From Daucus carota subsp. sativus (taxonomy: Eukaryota; Streptophyta; Magnoliopsida; Apiales; Apiaceae): a DNA stretch of 64,000 bases. The stretch covers positions 36,605,598-36,669,597 of the forward strand of contig NC_030385.2 of assembly GCF_001625215.2 (NCBI RefSeq), in the 5' to 3' direction. Shown one piece after another: positions 51,047-60,612 of the stretch; position 1 is the first letter of the stretch; the number at the start of each line of letters is the position of its first letter. The notes below the pieces were generated by a model. The model ran no database searches. It saw only the letters and a list, made by a program, of their open reading frames with translations, and was not told the DNA's origin. The position numbers were made by a program, and so were the translations under genes.

Positions 51047-52780
51047 TATTTACTCATCACTTGATAATTTCGCTTACTTTAGCTCACTTGATATGTGTTA
51101 CATTTCTAAATTTATGCAGGCATTTTCCGGGATACCAGCTACAGAGATCCTTTACTGCTCACCTTTTTAAGTAAAGGTAGAATTTTTAAGTAAATTACTG
51201 CGAATGAGCTCATATATTCCTTTAATGTCTCCTCGTCACTATATAATGTGAGCTTAGATATAATGTTTTTTAAGATGATTATTCATGTTTGATGTTACTA
51301 TACGCTTAATGTTCAGTGTTGCGTCAAATTCAAATGTTATGAATCTCAAATTTTATTTTCTTGACTATTAGACCGCGGCTGAACTAGCTAGGAGGTTATT
51401 ATGCTCCCGGCTACAATAATTCTGACCTTGTAAAATTATTAATAGAGATTGGGGAAAGTATTCAAAATCGCGATTGGCATACTATAAATACAAGTAGTAA
51501 TTACGCTACTAGCTCTCTGCTGCCAATCTGCCATTACAAATGTCCGTGTGTTCGGGTTCCACCGCATAAGTAGTTCTGTTTACTACGTCCATCTCAAATT
51601 ACATGTCCATTCCAGGTTTTGAATAACAGGGAAGGAGCCCAGGATTAGTAGTCGTATTATGCAGCTATACTAGGCTTGAGAAAGCTGCTTTCTGAGTAGG
51701 AATAGGGTAGGTTTTGGTGCTCTTGGAACTTGAAGCTAAACTAGCTTATTTTAAGCAGAGTAGAGTAGTAGCAGAATGGACTAGTACAGTAGTAGTAGTA
51801 GTACTGTAATTTATTGGCATTCGTGATGTTTATTCTTTTATTATCACCACTTTAAGCAGTTTTACAGGCACCCACCACCGCCACAGATCAAGCCATGTGA
51901 TATCATGGCCCTCCCTCATCCAACGGTCAGTGAAACACATCGCCTCGTTCCAAAATTGAATTCAAAGGTGATTACTCAGTTTAATTTAACTCAGCTTAAT
52001 CAAATTAAAACTGATGTTCTGATTTATCAAAAAGAAATCATGTTAATTCTTTGTATCTAATTATGATCCGAAATTTTCAAACAAATTAGTAGATCAAGCC
52101 AATTTAAACTATATACCTGTTAAGAGTCCTTAAAAAAAACACTATAAATGTGTATTGTGCTATGATATTCAGATGTTTCACAGTTTCATATCATTTTCAG
52201 GTTTTATCTGTAAATCGTACGACGAATCGGATCAGATTGTGCTATAACACGCAGACGTTTCACAATTTCATATCATTTTCGGGTTTTATCTCGGTAAATC
52301 GGGTGCCGAATCAGATCTGAGTCAGACGGTGTGTGATAATGTTGCCATTGGCATTGATTTGCCGCCCCAGCTGTGCAGGGAATTTTATAGTGGGACTGAG
52401 CCGGCCATCGTAAGCAAACACTCTGGAGTAGCAGTCTCAAACCTCGAGCTGCTCACTTTGGTATCATTAAAGTAGTGTAAGATGGGGGAGGTGATCTGGT
52501 GTTTTTTGTGCTTTTTAAGTAGTATAGTCTTTAGAACTGTGAGTTAAGTGTGTAAAAAACTGTAGAAAATGGGAGTTCAATGTGTGGACCAAGAAATGAA
52601 AGTACAAAATTTTATCTTCCCCAGATTGAGGCATGTGTATTGTTTATGCACTTGTCTAATCTCTGATCAATATTATTCTCTTTTTTAACTTTTTCCAGGG
52701 GCTGTGCCAAATCTCCAGTAGTCTCATTAAATAAATCTATGCAATATGTCATCTTTGGCGTGCATGCTTTCCTTATTAGT
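51047..52780. other. Intergenic, with a tandem duplication
   Basis: Downstream of MIR319; no gene seen. A direct duplication of about 85 bp (TTTCATATCATTTTC, GGTTTTATCT, GTAAATCG) lies at 52153-52320. Confidence 0.45.
52153..52320. repeat. Two-copy tandem repeat, about 85 bp unit
   Basis: ATTGTGCTAT...CAGA.GTTTCACA.TTTCATATCATTTTC.GGTTTTATCT occurs twice in direct orientation, with scattered substitutions and a small insertion. Confidence 0.8.
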
Positions 52781-52781
52781 A

Positions 52782-53323
52782 CTCCCTCCGTCCCAACAGG
52801 TAGTACTCCCTCCGTCCCACCAGGTTCTTTACAGTTTCTTTTTTTGGACGTCCCACCCAATTCTTTACATTACAAAACTTTCCCAAAATAGTTAATGGGT
52901 CCCATCACTTTATCACTTTTTCTCGCCTTTCACACTACTTTTACTCCACTATCTCTCTTTAATATATTAAAAATCAATGGGTCCCACCGTTTCATCCACT
53001 TTTCTTCCTTTTTTCCACTACTTTATACATATTTCTTAACCTCCGTGCCCAAATCCAATGTAAACAACTCGGTGGGACGGAGGGAGTATACATTTGGTAT
53101 AGAAAAAATGAGTAAAGTTAAATGTAAGATGAGTAAAATGGCGGGACCCATTTATATTTAATTATAGATGTGTTTATAGTATTATTATAAAATGAAGATA
53201 GTGGAAGAAAGTAGTTGGTGTAATAATGTTTTACATTATTAAAAGTTGCTATTTTAGGAATGTATAGAAATGATGGTACGTTCCAAAAAAGAAACTGTAT
53301 AGAAATGACCGGGACGGAGGGAG
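52782..53323. mobile_element. Stowaway-like MITE (outer), interrupted by a second one
   Basis: Left end CTCCCTCCGTCCC at 52782, right end GGGACGGAGGGAG ending at 53323, flanked by TA on both sides. The inner element entered only about 22 bp from the left end, so most of the outer element lies to the right (53089-53323). Confidence 0.8.
52806..53086. mobile_element. Stowaway-like MITE (inner), 281 bp
   Basis: Perfect terminal CTCCCTCCGTCCCACC / GGTGGGACGGAGGGAG, TA on both flanks. Same length and nearly same sequence as 59524-59804, in opposite orientation. A frame through it translates to almost the same peptide in both copies, which reflects repeat identity, not a gene. Confidence 0.9.
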
Positions 53324-53730
53324 TAGTAAGCACTGTATGCTTCTAGATCCAAACAATCTGCTTGCTGTACGTGTTTGAATCGTATAAAAAAAAGTGAGTG
53401 TCAAATGAGAAATGCCCAGGTTAATGCGCCGTTGTTTGCTAGTTGATGTTGCAAACCCTAGTAATTGTATTAACTTTCACCATTTTTGCAGAATACATGT
53501 GCTATCCGCTGTATGCATATGTATCGAATCTCTGCATATTATCGATTAATACTCCTCCATCTGATTTTATTTGAACCATTTTCTTTTTTAGATGTCCAAA
53601 AAATGAGTCTTCTAACATCATTATAAGATTATTAGAATTACATATTTATAAACTACACTCGTTTAATAGAGAAAAGACTTAATACTGTGTACTGAAAAAC
53701 AGCTAAAAGCGATATTATGCTCGCTTGTAC

Positions 53731-54553
53731 CAGCCCCGAGGCCAAAAAATAAATTGGGCCCTTTTTTAAAAATTTGAAAATATTCAAACCATCAAATTTT
53801 TACTAAAATATATTACAAAAAAAGTTCTAAACAATTTATAAGTAATGATATAATACACAATTCAACAATTCATAAAAAATGAGTTCTATGAGCTTTCCGA
53901 GATGCAAAATCATTGCTGATAATATCAGAGAAGTTCCTTTTTGATTGATAAAATAGCAAGACCATTCAGCCGTTCTTGTGACGTATACTGACATTGAAGA
54001 CCTCAAGTAGGTTTTTATTAAATTTAACTTCAAAAAACTGATGTCACGGTCACTGGAACTGTTAAAAGAATAGATGAAGATTGCAAGAGATTTAATGGTT
54101 ACAACGGCTTGTTTTTGGTGGGAGGTATTCAGATTTAATGGAGACAGAAGGGATGGAGATGATGGGAGAAGGAAAGACTAGACCTGAAATAGAGTTGGGT
54201 ATTTGGGTGTGTAATGTATTATGGATATGTTATATTATTTTTTGTATATCACTTTTAATTTTTCTTATCGACATCGCTTGCCTTTCAATTTTTTCTTATT
54301 TATTAATTTAATTATTTTGTCAATCAATTTTAATATTTTATATCTTACTAATAATAATATAATTAAATAACTTAAAAATAATAATTATTTTGACAAAAAT
54401 AATTTTAATATTTTCTACCTTAAAAATAATAACATAAATGAAAATAATAATTTTTTTGATAAAAAAATATTATTATTAAATAACTTAAAAATTTTGGGGC
54501 CTCTCCTGGTCTGGCCCCAGGCCACTGCCTCTCTGGCCTACCCTCAGGACCTG
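53731..54553 (-). mobile_element. hAT transposon deletion derivative
   Basis: Flanked by a perfect 8-bp duplication GCTTGTAC (53723-53730 and 54554-54561). Ends CAGCCCCGAGGCC and the complement of its right end, CAGGTCCTGAGGG, have the hAT pattern CAG..CC..GAGG. Contains a fragment of transposase on the minus strand. Confidence 0.8.
53836..54060 (-). pseudogene. Fragment of hAT transposase, C-terminal part
   Basis: Frame-broken minus-strand traces KLNLIKTYLRSSMS and, after a frame change, SQERLNGLAILSIKKELL. This order matches the C-terminal end of zinc-finger (MYM/TTF-type) hAT transposases as I remember it. Stops follow; not functional. Confidence 0.65.
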
Positions 54554-54624
54554 GCTTGTACTAAACAATTGTGGAAAGGAGTGTGTGTCTAGGCCGCCAC
54601 CCCCTTGTCATTTTTAAGAATGTC

Positions 54625-54727
54625 AATTTTGTTGTATGGACGTAAAATCTCATTTCTTCCTGGTTTGATAATAATTTTTGTTGTATAGACGTAAAATCTC
54701 ATTTCTTCCTGTTTTGATAATAACTTT
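54625..54727. repeat. Two-copy tandem repeat, about 51 bp unit
   Basis: GACGTAAAATCTCATTTCTT and CCTG.TTTGATAATAA occur twice in direct orientation within the CACTA-like remnant. Confidence 0.9.
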
Positions 54728-55138
54728 TTTGATTTTATTTGAAATACTAAGGAATCATTACCATTTTATTTAGATGGTTTTTAATCAAAAGCGACCTCTT
54801 ACGGTCGCTTTTAGCTAAAAGCAACTGCATTTAGGTTGTCGCTTTTAGTGATTTTTCTTGTAGTGGTTTAGTTAGTTGTGTTTGAAAATTAAATTTTAAG
54901 AAAATTATTAGATATATAAGAATGTGATAATTATATTCTAGAATTTTTTGTTTGCTTGTAATTTAGATATTGATGTTTTGTTTGATTGCACCAAATGAGT
55001 TTAATTGAGTGTTTAACAATTTCGAGCTTATCATCATTCTATTCATATTATCATCAACTAAAACTCAAACCCTCAATTTTTATGACAAATTTAATTGAGT
55101 GTCTAAAAATTTCAAGCTTCTCATCATTTCATAATATC

Positions 55139-56190
55139 TGTTAGGTATCAGTCCATTACAATATTCGTTAGGTATGTTTTGGTCAGAAAGTTAGAAGTGG
55201 TATCAGAGCCAGGTTAGGATCGTGATTGATGAGGTTGAAGGAAAATTCGGGATTCAATTGAGAATGTAGAGTATAGTGAATTTTGTTAGTAGGAAGAGAC
55301 GAAGTTACGTGCAGTATGATGGTTGACTTGCACCGTGGATCAATCATGATGGATTCAAGATGGAAGAAGATTGGATTGTTCTTTTAGAGGCCGGAGGATT
55401 GTGAAAGCAAGGATCGGGTGACATGGAAGGGCACTCATGGTTGATGCACGTGATTTTGTTGATGCATAAAGTTTGGAAGAAAGAGAATGGAAGATTCTAG
55501 TTCGAAGAGAGGCATTGGCAGATGGATGTCGTTGTCTTGATCGTGATTGTTGATTGTATTGGGCTGAAGGGGAGGATTGTTAGGTATCAACCCATTACAA
55601 TGGTAGCATGGACTTTGGTGATCCAAAATATATGAAGTTAATAATTACTCCCTCCGTCCCAAAATACACGTCGCTTTGACTTTTTGCACGTAATTTGATG
55701 TGCAAATAAAACATACTTCTATACATTATTTTTCAAATCTTCTTTTTCTGAATAAAAATATAACATCCATATTTTTATTCAGAAAAAAAAAATTGAAAAA
55801 TAATATATAGACATATGTTTTATTTACACGTGAAAAAAGTCAAAGTGACATGTATTGTGGGACAGAGGGAGTATATGTTTAGACAATTATTATAAAAGGT
55901 ATGTTTTGGTCAGAAAGTTAAAAGTGGATTGTTGGGTATGTGTAACTGTTTTAGAATTAGATTCTGATTTGTCTAGTTTGAGATGGCTATATATACATAA
56001 TCATATTATGTTTGATAGCTGTGCTCAAGATGTAGACTTAGGTATCGCTTGCGGGCGGATGCTTGAGTTGTAGGCTTGAGTATCCAAATTGGTTTGATTG
56101 TATTATTGATAATGGTTTTGATTAATAATACAAGTTGGGACGTCGGTTTTCCACGTCAAATATATTGTTGTGTGTGCGCTTTGCATTAGA
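55139..56190 (+). mobile_element. TRIM-like / small LTR-retrotransposon remnant
   Basis: TGTTAGGTATCA starts two direct copies, at 55139 and 55578. The first is short and ends at 55197 against a PBS (TGGTATCAGAGCCAGGTT, 55198-55215). The internal part is only about 380 bp and non-coding. A polypurine tract GAAGGGGAGGA (55566-55576) lies directly before the second copy. The second LTR is longer, interrupted by a MITE (55648-55871), and shares GGTATGTTTTGGTCAGAAAG with the first; a TATA-like CTATATATACATA lies near 55988. The right boundary is a guess. Confidence 0.6.
55648..55871. mobile_element. Stowaway-like MITE inside the LTR remnant
   Basis: CTCCCTCCGTCCCAAAATAC at the left, the complement of CTCCCTCTGTCCCACAATAC at the right, TA on both flanks, with long inverted inner arms around a CAGAAAAA core. 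Confidence 0.85.
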
Positions 56191-56410
56191 AGTTGAATCT
56201 CGTTTTTTATCCCTAATAATATCATCAACCAAAGCTCAAACCCTCAATTTTTATGAATGAATGTTCCATTCATGTCATATTTATTTCCTCACACATGCAA
56301 ATTTTATAATACAAATTTCGCATCCACTCGTCCCTCATATCCTCTATTATTTTTTTTTATTTTTTTCATTTATTACCTTTTGTTCCATTACATTCAATAC
56401 CATATATGAT

Positions 56411-56604
56411 CAGTGTTGTAAAAAGCGGAAATCGGACTTAATCGGTGAAGTCACGGAACAAGGATTAATCGGGGAGTAATTAAATAGATCGGAGATTAAT
56501 CGGATTGATCGGTGATTAATCGGAGAATTAATCAGTTCGATGAGTTATGGAATAAGGATTAATCGATGACTAATCGTGATTAATCACCGACTTTCAGAAC
56601 AGAG
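56411..56604. mobile_element. hAT-type MITE with 8-bp duplication
   Basis: TATATGAT occurs at 56403-56410 and 56605-56612. Left end CAGTGTTGTAAAAAGCGG; complement of right end CTCTGTTCTGAAAGTCGG. The interior repeats TTAATCGG and GATTAATC. Confidence 0.7.
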
Positions 56605-56612
56605 TATATGAT

Positions 56613-57111
56613 AGAACAGGTCAAATTTTGATTTTTCCTTAAAATTGGATCAAATCGGAAATTTCGAATCAAAAAATAAATCAATTAAAATACACTGACC
56701 CGAATATTGTAAGTTGATAATCCACATATCCAAAATATTATTCGAAAGTGCATTTTCACACACATATATGAAGTAAAAGTTATTCAATGTGGCTGTTCAA
56801 AGTTTTCGTTAGATGGCCTCTTGGACCATCATTTTAAATACAAAGTTAAAATCCGTATATCCAGATTATAGTTTTTAATCTATATTTATGAAACATTTTG
56901 TTTTTTATACACAATTTATAAAAGCCCATATTTATGAAATATTAAGTCAATTTATCTTCTTTCTCCAAAAAAAAAAAAGTACATTCCAGTGTAAAAAATA
57001 ACAAATAAACACATATATCCAGAGGCCACGGAATAAAATGTTTATACTTGAGAATACAATTCGTACATTGTGCCGTTGTTCATAGTAGATGCACCGTGAA
57101 AATACACAAAG
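56613..57111. other. Intergenic sequence downstream of the PADRE gene
   Basis: AT-rich; the last 100-150 bp are probably 3' UTR of the minus-strand gene. Nothing else recognised. Confidence 0.4.
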
Positions 57112-57639
57112 CTACCTAGCTTGCTCTGAATTCACTGTAGGTGGAGGTTGCGGCGGCGAGGGAGATATGAGCTCCGGTATAGGCTTCAGACCTGGCTTCC
57201 ACGCTGCAAACTTCTGGCTCACATACTCCTCATTTATTTCACTGTCACCTCTCAAAATCTTCGAGAAATTCTCCTGCTCCATAGCATTTGAAGCACGTAC
57301 ATTTGTCCCAGCATCATCAGATTCATATCCTGGCCTCACACCTTTCTGAACAATCAACTGTTTCGATATGGCAGAGTTCACCAGGCTCCTGTATGTTGCA
57401 TCCGTTATCGACAATCCTTCAGGCAACAAAAAGTACAAGGACTTGTAGTGCAGAAAAGAATTCTCCGACAGGACCGTCCTGTCAGAGCAGCATCGTATGA
57501 TTTTGTGAAACGGATGAGAAGCCAGGACTTCGTATACCTTAGTGCCTTGTTTGAATTCTATGGCTTCGCCGTCTTCTGTCATGACAATCACATTGTCTTT
57601 CGAGGGACTGCAGAGGGTGCAGGACTGGGAGTTTCCCAT
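57112..57639 (-). CDS. PADRE (DUF4228) domain protein
   Basis: Single-exon, 175-residue plant protein of the PADRE/DUF4228 family, small proteins often induced by pathogens and abiotic stress; molecular role unknown. The N-terminus MGNSQSCTLCSPSKDNVIVM has Gly2 in an N-myristoylation context with nearby cysteines suitable for palmitoylation, which suggests membrane attachment. DGEAIEFKQGTKVYEVLASH and SLYFLLPEGLSI (the YFLLP block) are domain hallmarks. The C-terminal quarter is polar and ends Pro/Ser-rich (PSPPQPPP). No frame damage. The start at 57639 is set by MGN, shared by the family. Confidence 0.9.
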   Translation of the reverse strand: MGNSQSCTLCSPSKDNVIVMTEDGEAIEFKQGTKVYEVLASHPFHKIIRCCSDRTVLSENSFLHYKSLYFLLPEGLSITDATYRSLVNSAISKQLIVQKGVRPGYESDDAGTNVRASNAMEQENFSKILRGDSEINEEYVSQKFAAWKPGLKPIPELISPSPPQPPPTVNSEQAR

Positions 57640-58590
57640 AGCGATGAAAAGAAATACTAGGTGGTAAAGTAAACGATGTTGTGATGATGTAGCATTTATT
57701 GATTAATAATTGTGCGGTTGCTTGATTTATGTGGAGAGGTGTTCGGTAATTACAAGAGATGTAGTGTCAGAATGTGTGGATCATTGTGGTCAGCTGGAAT
57801 GATATTTAATTGCTCTTGTTATTTTTGTGAAACCAAGAAGTTAAGTGTGATTAGCTTAGTTAGTGTACAAGACATCCAAGTGGAATGTCGTTTGCTGATG
57901 TGGGTACCTAGTTATGTAAGTGCTGATTTGTCATGGACCTGAGGAATAGATGGATCCTAAGATTCTATGCCTGGTCTTGTACTATTACTATGTGCGCGGA
58001 AATTATGCATATTAATGGCATCAAGGAGTGGATATGCGAAAAGTATAACAGGACTTGGTTATTGTGGAACTGTGATTCTGATACGACAACATAATTAGAG
58101 CTCTTGAAAGGAAGCCTGGCAAGTGCGGAAGTCTCCTGAGTCCTGACAAGTCTCGACGTCTGGCTAGCTTTGTCAGGAGAAGGCTGAGTTGTGAGCTGCA
58201 GTTCCGAGTTTGGGTTTGGTTTGATGGTCTTATGCATAGTTTGAGCTTCGTGTACCTGCCTCAAACATGTCCTCTGATCCCCCAGTTGTTTCTCAACTGA
58301 ATGTGTGAATTATGCAAGGTCTGTTGGAACCCCTGTCCTAGTGCTGCTGGATCACCATAGCTCTGTAATTTACGTAGTGGAGTCGACTGAGGTTCACCTC
58401 AAACTCTATAATTCGAAACATAGGCAGGGCAAGTCAGGCTTAACCTCGATGGCCTGACACTTGTTAATGGATGTGCAATCTGCCTGGGCTTCTTGACAAT
58501 ATGTTGGACTCGGCAACCCAGCATATGTTGGCAGGAATGGCAGCCCAGAATATCACGTCTATATTCAACAGCTATATTGATACGCCTACA
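57640..58590. other. Upstream region of the PADRE gene; no gene called
   Basis: It should contain the PADRE promoter next to 57640. Base composition is more balanced than in neighbouring stretches and several short frames stay open (for example 58471-58598), but none resembles a known protein. Confidence 0.4.
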
Positions 58591-58598
58591 CTCTATAG

Positions 58599-59153
58599 CA
58601 AGGTTGTAAAAATCGGAACTCGGTCTAACTCGGTTTGGTTCCGGAAAAATGAGTACTCGGAAGAGTACTCGGAATGAGTTATCGGATAACTAATCGGGTA
58701 TTTTTTTTAATTAATTTTTTCCCTCATATATAGTTATATACTGCTTAATAATAATTTATCTAATAATATTAATATTTTAATAACACACTTGAAATAATGA
58801 AATTCAAATAAAAGTTACTTGTTTGATAGTTTTTGACATAATAATCACTCACAAGTTTTAATGATAAAACACATATACTTTCTAATTAATGTCAATACTT
58901 TGCAACAAAAAAGACCAAAACATACATAAATTTACGTTTAGTCTCTTTTGAAATAATTTTCAAATAAAATAATAAAAAAATTGATAAGTCAAACTTAGAT
59001 TTGACCTCGAGTACTCGGAGTCAAACCGAGTTTTGACCGATTTTTTAATAAATCGGTTTTGAACCCGATTACTCGGAATTCGGATCGGACGAGTGGTTAA
59101 AAACGAGTACTCGGAATGAGTACTCGACCGACTCGACGATTTTTAGAACACTG
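58599..59153. mobile_element. hAT-type MITE, 555 bp, with subterminal GAGTACTCGG repeats
   Basis: CTCTATAG duplicates at 58591-58598 and 59154-59161. Ends CAAGGTTGTAAAAATCGG and, inverted, CAGTGTTCTAAAAATCG. GAGTACTCGG (with palindrome GAGTACTC) recurs near both ends (58651, 58664, 59009, 59105). The termini are related to those of 56411-56604. Confidence 0.85.
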
Positions 59154-59204
59154 CTCTATAGTATGCTTTGCCGACTTGGCCGGAGCATCCCTGTCACTGT
59201 TGGC

Positions 59205-59445
59205 TAAATAGTATTGTATTACTTTGGTCCTTTGTGTGAGATTTTTAATATTATGTATTTAATTTTAGATATTTTGATTATATAGTAAAAATTAATATTT
59301 TCATAATTTTATTTTTATAAATAAAAGTATAATATAAATATTTTTATTCAGAAAAAAAATTTAAAAAAATAATTTTAGATATGTGGTCAAAATTTCTAAA
59401 ATTGCGGGTAAAAAATCAAATTACCTATATAAAGGACGATTGCTA
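59205..59445. mobile_element. Eroded MITE-like hairpin
   Basis: Inverted arms around TTTTATTTATAAATAAAA-like sequence with AATTTTAGATAT on one side and ATTTTAGATATGTGG on the other. It resembles the Stowaway-like copies at 26233 and 55648 but has lost clear ends. Confidence 0.4.
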
Positions 59446-59523
59446 TAAAATATTAATTACATACAATTTGTCGAATATTTAAAATATCGTGCTAAAATCT
59501 TGTTTTAAATTGATATGTTATTA

Positions 59524-59804
59524 CTCCCTCCGTCCCACCGAGTTGTTTACATTGGATTTGGGCACGGAGGTTAAGAAATATGTATAAAGTAGTGGAAAAA
59601 AGGAAGAAAAGTGGATGAAACGGTGGGACCCATTGATTTTTAATATATTAAAGAGAGATAGTGGAGTAAAAGTAGTGTGAAAGGGGAGAAAAAGTGATAA
59701 AGTGGTGGGACCCATTAACTATTTTGGGAAAGTTTTGTAATGTAAAGAATTGGGTGGGACGTCCAAAAAAGGAAACTGTAAAGAAACTGGTGGGACGGAG
59801 GGAG
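59524..59804. mobile_element. Stowaway-like MITE, 281 bp, inverse copy of 52806-53086
   Basis: CTCCCTCCGTCCCACC at the left and its complement at the right, TA on both flanks; differs from 52806-53086 by only a handful of bases by eye. Confidence 0.9.
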
Positions 59805-60612
59805 TATTGTTTCAAATTATTATAAATAATTTTTTTTGATAATAGATGATGTGAAATTTTCTATACCTACGGTTTGTCCAAATATAAATGATATGACATG
59901 ATTTGACTTAATTCCTCCAGCAAATAGACCTGTATTTATAACCTGTATGAAATAATTGGACTAAGAATCTGATCACTGAAATGCACATTTTTATTTAACA
60001 TTATCCATAGTTTGTATTCATGGCGACAATATTTTTTCTAAGGATTTTCTAGCTCAGCAATACATACGTTTTTTTCCTGACGAAAAGCAATACATATATT
60101 TAGATATATGGAATGTGTGCAACAATCAGTAACTCTCGCAGCACATCTACTCTTGAGTATTTTTTTTTTTTTGTTTTGCTAATTCACTCGAGTATTGATT
60201 AGAGAGGGAACCATATATGCATCAATTGTGAATTCGGAGTATAGAGCTCCCGCTCTGAAAGGATGACTACAAATTCGTAAATAACAAATTTATACTCAGT
60301 GTACAAAACTCTTCCAATTTCTAAGTACAGGTCTTCCAGACATGCAAGCCGAAATCCTATTCTCAAGTCTGAAGTGCAACTACAAATTTATTCACACTTT
60401 TAATCTGGTAATCAATTTGTTATCTATATGAATGACTACCTACGACAGATTCTAGCGTCTTTGAAATTGGTTACAGCTTACAAGTATACAACCAATAAAT
60501 GTTAACAGCTCAACTGCTCATCAAATGATAAATTTGAAATTTACGGGAAGAAAAACATAATAATACATGTATGCATTTTAAACTCTGCAAAGTAACAAAC
60601 CAAATTTGAGGA
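59805..60612. other. Intergenic and 3' UTR of the ABC transporter gene
   Basis: AT-rich; the last 300-400 bp are probably the 3' UTR of the minus-strand ABC gene. Nothing else recognised. Confidence 0.4.

Larger units (their letters stand above)
53683..54867 (-). mobile_element. CACTA-like terminus with a hAT insertion
   Basis: On the minus strand the right side begins CACTACAAGAAAAATCACTA (plus end near 54867), the hallmark CACTA end, followed by subterminal GCGACC / GGTCGC inverted motifs. The left side around 53690-53715 (CTGAAAAACAGCTAAAAGCG) resembles the opposite end but has lost CACTA. Net length without the hAT element is about 360 bp, so this is a deletion derivative. Confidence 0.55.

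Noticed and set aside
52895..53161. 88-codon frame, nearly repeated at 59521-59715
   Set aside because: It is translation of two copies of the same MITE, not a gene family.
55198..55215. TGGTATCAGAGCC as part of a tRNA gene
   Set aside because: Only the complement of a tRNA 3' end is present; position between an LTR end and a short internal region fits a PBS.
58471..58598. Open frame (starts MCNLPGLLDNML) running into the hAT MITE and continuing after it
   Set aside because: No family recognised; the longer frame is partly made of MITE sequence.
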